Part shown: positions 1 through 4,351 of the stretch, in pieces
How positions within the stretch are numbered: the stretch's first letter is position 1
Layout: every line of letters begins with the position of its first letter
DNA from: a virus
IMG/VR virus record: IMGVR_UViG_3300025771_000166
Coordinates: 1-25,672 of that record
DNA length: 25,672 nt
Direction: 5' to 3' (one strand)
Program-made: the position numbers and the translations under genes
Notes under the pieces: generated by a model
Seen by the model: the letters and a program-made list of their open reading frames with translations, nothing else
Told to the model about the DNA's origin: nothing
Databases searched by the model: none

Positions 1-126
1 ACTCAACTTGGTTGTGAGGAAGCATACGATTGGGTTTGTGATCAGGTGGGGATTGATACCTTCGTTGCTGATGAATGGGCGTGGGATTGTTTCTGGAATG
101 TGTGGGATTCTGCCCGCGTTTCCTGA
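1..126 (+). CDS. 3' end of a small acidic protein, cut by window edge
   Basis: Frame 1 is open from the first base to TGA at 124-126 and gives 41 residues ending in DSARVS. The fragment is rich in Trp (five), Asp and Glu with a single Arg, so it is acidic and aromatic. No start codon is visible because the gene begins outside the window. The next gene starts 26 bases downstream after a pyrimidine-rich spacer, the same layout as the other genes of this block, which supports real coding. I do not recognise the family and assign no function. Confidence 0.55.
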   Translation, partial: TQLGCEEAYDWVCDQVGIDTFVADEWAWDCFWNVWDSARVS

Positions 127-137
127 CTCTTTCCACC

Positions 138-152
138 CTCACTTTTTTTCTA
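138..152 (+). promoter_or_regulatory. Pyrimidine-rich leader with T7 tract before a start codon
   Basis: CTCACTTTTTTTCTA lies directly before ATG 153, with only three bases between the T7 tract and the start codon. No purine-rich Shine-Dalgarno sequence is present. Similar elements precede ATG 371, ATG 1276 and, further away, ATG 1753. It may be a U-rich ribosome entry site or a processing signal; that role is inference. Confidence 0.45.
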
Positions 153-347
153 ATGTTCATCTACGATTCCGAAATTGTTTCCTCCATCTATCAGGGATTG
201 GAGAATCTCAATGATACAAACGCAATGCTTCACGATTACTGGGTGAGTGAATTGTACACTGAGGAAGGTGACATCATTTCCGAAATGTGGAACGGTGATG
301 TACTCAAACAGATCGAAACTGATGTAATGCATCAGATGTGTCTTTGA
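153..347 (+). CDS. Small strongly acidic hypothetical protein (64 aa)
   Basis: ATG 153 is chosen over the in-frame ATG at 75 because 75 lies inside the preceding gene and because 153 sits right behind the T-rich leader used elsewhere in this block. The product begins MFIYDSEIVSSIYQG and ends HQMCL. By hand count it has 13 Asp/Glu against one Lys and no Arg, a net charge near -12 in 64 residues. It has no signal peptide or membrane segment. I do not recognise the family. Its acidity and position three genes from an ArdA-type protein make a DNA-mimic or protein-binding inhibitor role conceivable, but nothing in the sequence proves this. Confidence 0.65.
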   Translation: MFIYDSEIVSSIYQGLENLNDTNAMLHDYWVSELYTEEGDIISEMWNGDVLKQIETDVMHQMCL

Positions 348-370
348 TTCTCACAAACTTCTTTTTTCCA
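348..370 (+). promoter_or_regulatory. Pyrimidine-rich leader with T6 tract before a start codon
   Basis: The spacer after TGA 345-347 contains TTCTCACAAACTTCTTTTTTCC and ends three bases before ATG 371. The ten bases GATTCTCACA (346-355) recur exactly at 1229-1238, upstream of another T-tract leader. No Shine-Dalgarno sequence is present. Confidence 0.45.
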
Positions 371-556
371 ATGCGACTCCAAACTCCCTACAATCTCTCC
401 CGCTTCGCTTACTTCGGGTTGGATACATCTGCCCGCTCTGGTGATGAGTTACTGGCATTCGGGTTGGGTAAACTTTACTTCGGAATCTATCCCACCCACA
501 GTGGTTTTGAGATTTCGTTCGGTATACTGGATGAGAACGATTCGCTGCCTGTGTGA
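371..556 (+). CDS. Small hypothetical protein (61 aa)
   Basis: The start is ATG 371, just behind the T-rich leader. The in-frame ATG at 338 is rejected because it overlaps the previous gene and lies before the leader. The product begins MRLQTPYNLSRFAYFG and ends DENDSLPV. It is rich in Phe, Gly and Tyr, mildly acidic, and has no clear membrane segment. A perfect 9-bp hairpin follows the stop by ten bases. The family is not recognised. Codons are GC-richer than those of the structural genes to the right, as in the rest of this block. Confidence 0.6.
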   Translation: MRLQTPYNLSRFAYFGLDTSARSGDELLAFGLGKLYFGIYPTHSGFEISFGILDENDSLPV

Positions 557-566
557 CCCATAGTAC

Positions 567-591
567 GGGGAGTTTCTGACACAAACTCCCC
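567..591 (+). terminator. Perfect 9-bp hairpin, terminator-like
   Basis: GGGGAGTTT (567-575) pairs with AAACTCCCC (583-591) around a 7-nt loop, ten bases after the stop at 556. A T tract does not follow, so it may be a Rho-assisted terminator or a 3'-end stabilising or processing hairpin instead of a classical intrinsic terminator. Confidence 0.5.
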
Positions 592-637
592 AGCTGCCCG
601 ACCAGTTGGGTAACTGCACACCAAACCCCCCGATGCT

Positions 638-671
638 CCCCCTGCCGTGCCATACTGATTGCATCAGGGGG
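638..671 (+). other. Second hairpin in the 557-716 gene-free gap
   Basis: CCCCCTG (638-644) can pair with CAGGGGG (665-671) across a 20-nt loop. It lies 45 bases before the ArdA-type gene. It could be a leader structure or part of a double terminator. It is weaker than the hairpin at 567-591 because of the long loop. Confidence 0.3.
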
Positions 672-716
672 AAAGGGAAACCCAACCCGCTGATTTCAAC
701 CTCATTCTTGACTCTA

Positions 717-1148
717 ATGACCGTGACTCTGACTGCTTCCTACAAAGATTTTCTCGCCGCTGATGCTGTTGAGAAGATCGATGAGTTGCTGGATGAGAAC
801 TATGCTCTGGATGACATGCTGGAGTTCATTGACACCTACAATGAGAATGATTTTGTTGCCTATTACGAAGAGTATGTGCGCGTAGGTGAGGCAATAGGTT
901 ATGAAGCAGTAGACGCTCTCATCGGTGAGATGGGTTGCGTTTCTGATGTTGAGGGATGCGATGAGCGTTATCGTGGTGAATACGAATCCACCGCAGATTT
1001 CGCTGAACAGTTCACCTCTGATGTGTATGGTGATGTACCCTCCCACGTTGTAGTTGACTGGGAAGCGACCTATGATCAGAACCTGCGTTATGACTTCACC
1101 GCTTGCGAGGTAGGTTATCGCACCGTGTACATCTTCAGCGATTACTGA
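717..1148 (+). CDS. ardA: ArdA-type antirestriction protein (DNA mimic)
   Basis: The product has 143 residues. The second half follows the ArdA pattern: an ERYRGEYESTADFAEQF segment at about 83-99, corresponding to the conserved F/Y-x-G-E-Y-D/E-S-x-x-D-F-A core, then a P-x-x-x-x-x-x-D-W-E segment (about 108-116), a Y-D-F element and a final VYIF. ArdA proteins mimic bent B-form DNA and occupy the DNA site of type I restriction-modification enzymes in the cytoplasm. Hand count gives 35 Asp/Glu against 7 Lys/Arg, a net charge near -28, as expected for a DNA mimic. The length is slightly below the usual 160-175 residues. ATG 717 is chosen because it follows a pyrimidine-rich spacer. In-frame upstream starts at 606 and 633 would give a low-complexity, Pro-rich extension running through a hairpin. 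An inverted repeat follows the stop. Family assignment is from pattern recognition, not a search. Confidence 0.8.
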   Translation: MTVTLTASYKDFLAADAVEKIDELLDENYALDDMLEFIDTYNENDFVAYYEEYVRVGEAIGYEAVDALIGEMGCVSDVEGCDERYRGEYESTADFAEQFTSDVYGDVPSHVVVDWEATYDQNLRYDFTACEVGYRTVYIFSDY

Positions 1149-1160
1149 CCTCTAAGGGTT

Positions 1161-1185
1161 GCCGAGTTCCCTACTCTAACTCGGC
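1161..1185 (+). terminator. Hairpin after ardA, terminator-like
   Basis: GCCGAGTT (1161-1168) pairs perfectly with AACTCGGC (1178-1185) around a 9-nt loop, 12 bases after the ardA stop. The following ACTTTCTTCTCT is T/C-rich but not a pure T tract. It is probably a terminator or 3'-end hairpin. Confidence 0.55.
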
Positions 1186-1219
1186 ACTTTCTTCTCTGCT
1201 CTGGTGACACTTAACGGTG

Positions 1220-1238
1220 TGTGAGTTCGATTCTCACA
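1220..1238 (+). other. tRNA T-arm-like hairpin without the rest of a tRNA
   Basis: TGTGAG (1220-1225), loop TTCGATT (1226-1232), CTCACA (1233-1238) matches the canonical T-arm: a 5-6 bp stem with the seven-base TTCGATT loop, followed by AGCGGGGC, which looks like a 3' acceptor strand. No matching 5' acceptor (GCCCCGC-like), D arm or anticodon arm is found in the 75 bases upstream, so this is not a complete tRNA. It may be a tRNA remnant, a T-arm mimic, or a chance hairpin within the leader of the next gene. Confidence 0.4.
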
Positions 1239-1255
1239 GCGGGGCAAATCCCAAA

Positions 1256-1275
1256 CTCTCTACTTTTTTTCTCAA
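1256..1275 (+). promoter_or_regulatory. Pyrimidine-rich leader with T7 tract before a start codon
   Basis: CTCTCTACTTTTTTTCTCAA precedes ATG 1276 with five bases between the T7 tract and the start. It is very similar to the element at 138-152. No Shine-Dalgarno sequence is present. Confidence 0.45.
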
Positions 1276-1446
1276 ATGTTCAATCGTTCGACTCTTCTCG
1301 GTATGCTTCGCCAGGGTCAGGATGGGAGTCAAATCCTCAATATCCTTGACACTATGGTTTCCGCAATCGAAGATCAGAACATCAATGAGTGCGCTGCACA
1401 TTATGCGGCAATTTCGACTCCCACTCTGCAACCTGTGGAGTTCTGA
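1276..1446 (+). CDS. Small hypothetical protein (56 aa)
   Basis: ATG 1276 directly follows the T-tract leader and the frame runs to TGA 1444-1446. The product begins MFNRSTLLGMLRQGQDGSQI, continues with a predicted amphipathic helix (LNILDTMVSAIEDQ), and ends PTLQPVEF. The R-S-T-L-L-G-M-L-R-x-G-x-x-G-x-x-I-L-x-I-L-D pattern resembles small helical proteins I associate with marine cyanophage accessory regions. I cannot name a family and offer no function. It lies alone between the T-arm-like hairpin and a gene with its own strong ribosome binding site. Confidence 0.65.
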   Translation: MFNRSTLLGMLRQGQDGSQILNILDTMVSAIEDQNINECAAHYAAISTPTLQPVEF

Positions 1447-1496
1447 GTCAACATTTCAAAGTGTGTCGGGGGTGCTCTGAGGTGCCCCTGATGCTG

Positions 1497-1524
1497 TAGG
1501 ATACACAGGAAGCAAACAAAGGAG
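1497..1524 (+). promoter_or_regulatory. Possible -10 element plus strong Shine-Dalgarno
   Basis: TAGGAT (1497-1502) could be a sigma-70 type -10 box (4 of 6 matches); no good -35 is seen. AAAGGAG (1518-1524) lies six bases before ATG 1531 and is a strong ribosome binding site, the only one in the 1-2000 block. This fixes the start of the next gene. The promoter part is tentative; the ribosome binding site is firm. Confidence 0.4.
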
Positions 1525-1530
1525 CAATCG

Positions 1531-1707
1531 ATGGCACTCTGGACAATGGCAACCGACATCAACACCCGCCAAACCATCTGGGTTGGGACTAACGTTGCCA
1601 AGGGTAAATCTCAAGCGAATTCTCACACCCGTGGTTGGGACGTCGATGGATACCCCACTGCTGAACTTGCTGGGTTACATACAGACTACGTGGGGAAGCA
1701 GGGTTAA
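1531..1707 (+). CDS. Small hypothetical protein (58 aa)
   Basis: The start is set by AAAGGAG six bases upstream. The product begins MALWTMATDINTRQTIWVG and ends LHTDYVGKQG. It has Trp, Gly and Thr-rich stretches, near-neutral charge, and no membrane segment. It is not recognised. Unlike its neighbours it has a classical Shine-Dalgarno sequence and possibly its own promoter, so it may be expressed differently from the T-tract-leader genes around it. Confidence 0.65.
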   Translation: MALWTMATDINTRQTIWVGTNVAKGKSQANSHTRGWDVDGYPTAELAGLHTDYVGKQG

Positions 1708-1713
1708 TCTCTG

Positions 1714-1734
1714 CTCACCTTTTTTTCTTCTCAC
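1714..1734 (+). promoter_or_regulatory. Pyrimidine-rich T7 element, displaced from its start codon
   Basis: CTCACCTTTTTTTCTTCTCAC follows the stop at 1707. Its first half matches the leader at 138-152 (CTCACTTTTTTTCT) apart from one extra C. ATG 1753 is 18 bases downstream. TCTCTGCTC at 1708-1716 also occurs at 1193-1201, upstream of the 1276 gene. Confidence 0.4.
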
Positions 1735-1752
1735 TGATACCCTCCTCTGAAA

Positions 1753-1989
1753 ATGACTGATCTTTCGATTCTTGCTGCTGCTGCCTCCGATGACCTTCTC
1801 ATCGCAGAGATTCAGGGGAAAGTGAAGGTAACTCGTTTGCCTGCCCGTAAACCCCGCAAATCCGATTTGATTATGACTCGCGTTGGCGGATGTGGAACCC
1901 GTTGGAACAACTCCACTGGCGGCAATGGTAGACTCAAAGCAGGGCAACTTCGCCCCGATGAGATTGCTCTCAAATCTGCCCTTCGTTGA
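1753..1989 (+). CDS. Small basic hypothetical protein (78 aa)
   Basis: ATG 1753 is the first start in frame. The product begins MTDLSILAAAASDDLLIAEI and has a basic middle (KVTRLPARKPRKSD), then TRVGGCGTRWNNSTGGNGR, and ends PDEIALKSALR. The predicted N-terminal helix and basic Gly-rich middle would suit a nucleic-acid- or protein-binding peptide, but no family is recognised. It is the last gene of the GC-rich block; a perfect 10-bp inverted repeat follows its stop. Confidence 0.6.
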   Translation: MTDLSILAAAASDDLLIAEIQGKVKVTRLPARKPRKSDLIMTRVGGCGTRWNNSTGGNGRLKAGQLRPDEIALKSALR

Positions 1990-2003
1990 CACTTAGCACC
2001 TCA

Positions 2004-2034
2004 CGAACGAATGGGTGCATATCTCATTCGTTCG
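2004..2034 (+). terminator. Perfect 10-bp inverted repeat closing the GC-rich block
   Basis: CGAACGAATG (2004-2013) pairs with CATTCGTTCG (2025-2034) around an 11-nt loop, 14 bases after the stop at 1989. No T tract follows, so it could be a terminator, a protein-binding palindrome or an RNA 3' end. It lies at the edge of the drop in G+C. Confidence 0.45.
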
Positions 2035-2278
2035 GAGCATTCGTGACAGCCAGTTAGAAAAAAGTTTGCCCCTTAAGTATAAGGCGGCCCTCGTATATTA
2101 TTTTCTTAAGGTACCAATAAGCTATAAAAGTATGCCCCCACGAGGTCTATATGTGCCTCTAAGAATTTCTAAAACCCCCTCTAAAACCCCCTCTAAAACC
2201 CTCTATGGATTTCTAAAACGCCCTATGGATTCCAAAAACATAAAAAAAATTTCGCGCAAAAAATTTTAAGATATAAGA
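2035..2278 (+). other. Gene-free junction between GC-rich and AT-rich segments
   Basis: No convincing gene lies here. An 84-codon frame from 2015 to 2269 is low-complexity repeat translation. The segment contains the repeats at 2168-2231, a small CCTTA/TAAGG hairpin at 2071-2084, and A/T runs before ATG 2279. Base composition changes over this interval from about half G+C on the left to clearly AT-rich on the right. Confidence 0.6.
2168..2231 (+). repeat. Short tandem repeats (12-mer and 20-mer units)
   Basis: TCTAAAACCCCC occurs twice in tandem (2168-2179, 2180-2191). Two 20-bp units then follow, 2192-2211 and 2212-2231, which begin TCTAAAAC, end TATGGATT, and match at 18 of 20 positions. 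There are no spacers as in a CRISPR array. The repeats lie exactly in the composition junction and could mark a recombination or slippage site. Confidence 0.75.
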
Positions 2279-2434
2279 ATGAGTAAACGTAAACCGTATT
2301 GGAGTTTTTGGAAAGTTATTTTTGCGGGATGGATCATAAGATATCCTGAGAAAGTATTCAATGTATTTCGATTTCCGCTGATGGTCTTATTTGGGTCTAT
2401 TGTAGTGATGATATATAATGCATTGAGACAATAA
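2279..2434 (+). CDS. Small single-TM membrane protein (51 aa)
   Basis: ATG 2279 opens a frame to TAA 2432-2434. The product begins MSKRKPYWSFWKVIFAG and has a basic, aromatic N-terminus, then RYPEKVFNVFRF, then one hydrophobic segment (about residues 34-46, PLMVLFGSIVVMI) and a short NALRQ tail. It is probably a small inner-membrane protein. The type resembles short membrane proteins found in cyanomyovirus genomes; no function is assigned. Ten bases separate it from the next gene, so the two are probably cotranscribed. It is the first gene with the AT-rich composition typical of the rest of the window. Confidence 0.7.
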   Translation: MSKRKPYWSFWKVIFAGWIIRYPEKVFNVFRFPLMVLFGSIVVMIYNALRQ

Positions 2435-2444
2435 AGATTTCAAT

Positions 2445-2639
2445 ATGTTAGAAAAAGTTTATCACATATATGCAAAGGATAAATGTTTGTATTACTCACT
2501 CAAGGAGGATGAGTTTTACAATACCTGGAATACTCTACTTACACTTGTAGATTTGACTTCAAGCGAGTATCAGAGAGAGGATTTAAATTACGAAGAACTA
2601 ATCGTAAATAAAAAAACAGTATCTGAGTCTTCGTTTTGA
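2445..2639 (+). CDS. Conserved-looking cyanophage hypothetical protein (64 aa)
   Basis: The product begins MLEKVYHIYAKDKCLYYSLK and continues EDEFYNTWNTL, with DLNYEELIV near residues 47-55. The N-terminal pattern (VYHIYAK-x-x-C-L-Y-x-S-L-x-E-x-E-F) is one I associate with a small uncharacterised protein common in marine T4-like cyanophages; this is from memory, not a search. It is soluble, mildly acidic and probably alpha/beta. It lies between the small membrane protein and a late-type promoter. Confidence 0.75.
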   Translation: MLEKVYHIYAKDKCLYYSLKEDEFYNTWNTLLTLVDLTSSEYQREDLNYEELIVNKKTVSESSF

Positions 2640-2655
2640 AGGGGGGTTTACAAAA

Positions 2656-2663
2656 GATAAATA
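2656..2663 (+). promoter_or_regulatory. T4-type late promoter, one mismatch
   Basis: GATAAATA matches seven of eight positions of the T4 late -10 octamer TATAAATA, read by the phage gp55 sigma-like factor. It lies 36 bases before the glycosyltransferase start, in the short gap after the stop at 2639. A GAAGGA ribosome binding site follows at about 2682-2687. Confidence 0.5.
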
Positions 2664-2698
2664 ACACGATAAAATTGATCTGAAGGATTTTATTACTC

Positions 2699-3499
2699 AT
2701 GGCAAAAGGATTTACAGTTAAAGCAAAAGCTCCCAGTATTCAGACATCTGAGGATTGGGATATTGATGCAATCAAGGAAAGAATGCGGGGCAAGAGCATT
2801 GTATTTTGTCTACCAGGGCGTGGATGTTCATATACATTCTTGAAGTCATTTGTTCAACTCTGTTTTGATCTTGTACAAAATGGATGTGGAATACAGATTT
2901 CTCAAGATTATTCATCAATGGTAAACTTTGCGCGTTGCAAGTGTCTTGGTGCGAATGTTCTGAGGGGTCCAAATCAGGTTCCTTGGGACGGTAAGTTGCA
3001 ATATGATTATCAACTATGGATTGATAGTGATATTGTTTTCAATACTGAGAAGTTTTGGCAACTTTGTGATTTGGCATTTCCTGCTGAAGCAATTGATGAT
3101 GAAGGAGTTGTTGATACATCTAAGCAGCGTGGTATTGTTGCTGGATGGTATGCGACAGAAGATGGTCGTACAACTTCTGTAGCACATTGGTTAGAGGAAG
3201 ATGATTTCCGTAACAATGGTGGTGTGATGAATCACGAAACTGTTGAGAGTATCAGTAAGCGTAAGAAACCATTTACTGTTGATTATACAGGATTTGGTTG
3301 GGTATTAATTCAGAATGGAGTCTTTGAGAATCTTGAATATCCTTGGTTTGCTCCGAAGATGCAAGTTTTTGAATCTGGTGCAGTACAAGATATGTGTGGA
3401 GAGGATGTTTCCTTCTGTCTTGATGCAAAAGATCAGGGATATGAGATTTGGTGTGATCCTCGCATTCGCGTTGGGCACGAAAAGACTCGTATTATCTGA
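2699..3499 (+). CDS. GT-A fold glycosyltransferase (Anp1/family 2-like)
   Basis: The product has 266 residues. After the N-terminal strand KSIVFCLPGRG (about 32-42) comes a long helix, then the metal- and nucleotide-sugar-binding D-x-D motif in LWIDSDIVF (DSD at 109-111). A GWYATEDG segment lies at 149-156, DYTGFGWVLI at 195-204, a GEDVSFC acceptor/catalytic-type motif at 234-240, and a final DPRIRVGH with His 260 in the place of the usual C-terminal metal ligand. This order is typical of GT-A glycosyltransferases. Such enzymes transfer sugar from a nucleotide sugar in the cytoplasm; here the acceptor could be a virion protein, phage DNA or a host surface precursor, which sequence cannot tell. 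Start ATG 2699 has GAAGGA upstream. The late-type promoter suggests late expression alongside the structural genes. Confidence 0.85.
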   Translation: MAKGFTVKAKAPSIQTSEDWDIDAIKERMRGKSIVFCLPGRGCSYTFLKSFVQLCFDLVQNGCGIQISQDYSSMVNFARCKCLGANVLRGPNQVPWDGKLQYDYQLWIDSDIVFNTEKFWQLCDLAFPAEAIDDEGVVDTSKQRGIVAGWYATEDGRTTSVAHWLEEDDFRNNGGVMNHETVESISKRKKPFTVDYTGFGWVLIQNGVFENLEYPWFAPKMQVFESGAVQDMCGEDVSFCLDAKDQGYEIWCDPRIRVGHEKTRII

Positions 3500-3501
3500 T
3501 A

Positions 3502-3654
3502 ATGTTTAATATTCTCTACAAAGGGGAAATAATGTATACAGGACTTTCTCATGAAGAATGTGCGGAAGTCCTTTCAGAACTTTCATATGAATTTTATGAG
3601 GGTGTTGAAATTGATCCGAATGAACTTAAATTGGAGGAAATTGTAAATGGCTAA
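3502..3654 (+). CDS. Small acidic hypothetical protein (50 aa)
   Basis: ATG 3502 follows the glycosyltransferase stop by two bases. An in-frame ATG at 3532 with GGGGAAATA upstream is an alternative start, giving 40 residues. The longer form begins MFNILYKGEIMYTGLSHEEC, continues AEVLSELSYEFYEG, and ends PNELKLEEIVNG. The Y-K-G...L-x-x-E-E-C-x-x-V-L pattern, with Y-x-E-G and P-N-E-x-x-x-E-E-I, resembles a small protein I recall from cyanomyoviruses, and the longer start preserves the Y-K-G part. Function unknown. Its 3' end overlaps the next start by eight bases, suggesting translational coupling. Confidence 0.75.
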   Translation: MFNILYKGEIMYTGLSHEECAEVLSELSYEFYEGVEIDPNELKLEEIVNG

Positions 3655-3787
3655 GAGACCTTCTTTTAATGGTGGTGTTTTAATTGAATCAAAACCCAAA
3701 AAAACACGGCAGGGTTCTGGCAAACATACCAAGTATGCTGCAACTTCTCGTAATAAAGCACGTAAGCGTAGTAGGGGACAGGGTTGA
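3647..3787 (+). CDS. Small very basic conserved-looking protein (46 aa)
   Basis: ATG 3647 overlaps the upstream stop in ATGGCTAA, and the TTGGAGG just upstream acts as its ribosome binding site. The product begins MAKRPSFNGGVLIESKPKK, continues TRQGSGKHTKYAATSRNK, and ends RKRSRGQG. It is rich in Lys and Arg with almost no acidic residues, so it is probably disordered and nucleic-acid binding. The K-T-R-Q-G-x-G-K-H-T-K-Y-A-A-x-S-R-N core resembles a tiny protein widespread in marine T4-like cyanophages, by memory only. Its role is unknown; packaging or ribosome association are possibilities. Confidence 0.75.
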   Translation: MAKRPSFNGGVLIESKPKKTRQGSGKHTKYAATSRNKARKRSRGQG

Positions 3788-3848
3788 TTCTTATATCCGG
3801 TCATCCAAAGTCTCTCTTTTGAGGCAAAAGAAGAGGGGGAAATCCAAA

Positions 3849-4304
3849 ATGAAGGAAATTGAAGAGCATATCCAGAATTGGATCTTCAAAATATCAAAAT
3901 TAAGACCCGAATTGGGTAATTTTGCAATTTGCCCCTTCTCTTCAACTGCTTCTTATAAAATTATACTATCAAATATTGACGATATTATGCCTTTAAAGGG
4001 GTATGATGTCGTCATTTTTGTTGTTGAGGACTACCTAGATGCTTCTGCAATACAGATGTGGTGCGAAATCTACAATAATATCTACAAAGACTACATATTT
4101 TTAGAGGATTGTGGTCATTATAAAACTTTTATACAAGGTATTCAAACAAATAATGGTAAATATAATTTAATTTTATCTCAATCTAGAGAAAAATTAGAAA
4201 AATCTAGAGAAAATCTATCAAAAACCAAATATTATGAGCATTGGAACAAGGAACTGCTTGAGGAAATTCTAGGTAAAGACCATAAAATACCTCAAAAGGG
4301 ATAG
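3849..4304 (+). CDS. Conserved-looking hypothetical protein (151 aa)
   Basis: ATG 3849 is chosen because GAGGGGGAAA lies just upstream. Longer in-frame starts (3684) would overlap the basic small gene, and their translation is low quality. The product begins MKEIEEHIQNWIFKISK and has RPELGNFAICPFSSTASYKI (about 19-38), a hydrophobic strand in YDVVIFVVEDYL (53-64), FLEDCGHYKTFIQGIQTNNG (about 83-102), YNLILSQSREKL and a Lys-rich C-terminus. The Pro/Cys-containing L-G-x-F-x-x-C-P-F motif and the two Cys are notable. It is a soluble alpha/beta protein. I recall similar uncharacterised cyanophage proteins near baseplate genes but can name no domain. Confidence 0.8.
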   Translation: MKEIEEHIQNWIFKISKLRPELGNFAICPFSSTASYKIILSNIDDIMPLKGYDVVIFVVEDYLDASAIQMWCEIYNNIYKDYIFLEDCGHYKTFIQGIQTNNGKYNLILSQSREKLEKSRENLSKTKYYEHWNKELLEEILGKDHKIPQKG

Positions 4305-4351
4305 AAACCCCTTAAAAAGTTCTGTTTAACCCTCAAAAAAGGAACAAACAG

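Noticed and set aside
606-716. Upstream in-frame extension of ardA from ATG 606 or 633
   Set aside because: The extension is Pro/Gly/Cys-rich, spans a hairpin and is not ArdA-like. ATG 717 sits behind a pyrimidine-rich spacer and gives a normal N-terminus.
1173-1245. A complete tRNA gene ending at the T-arm-like hairpin
   Set aside because: The acceptor 5' strand, D arm and anticodon arm cannot be formed from the upstream bases; only the T-arm and an acceptor-like 3' strand are present.
2168-2231. CRISPR-like array
   Set aside because: Units are 12 and 20 bases in direct tandem with no spacers.
2015-2269. An 84-codon + strand frame beginning MHISFVRSIRDSQ
   Set aside because: It starts inside a perfect hairpin, has no ribosome site, and its C-terminal part is just the translation of tandem DNA repeats (SKTPSKTPSKT).
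3684-3848. N-terminal extension of the 151-residue protein from ATG 3684
   Set aside because: It overlaps the basic 46-residue gene in another frame. ATG 3849 has a purine-rich ribosome site and starts the well-formed protein.
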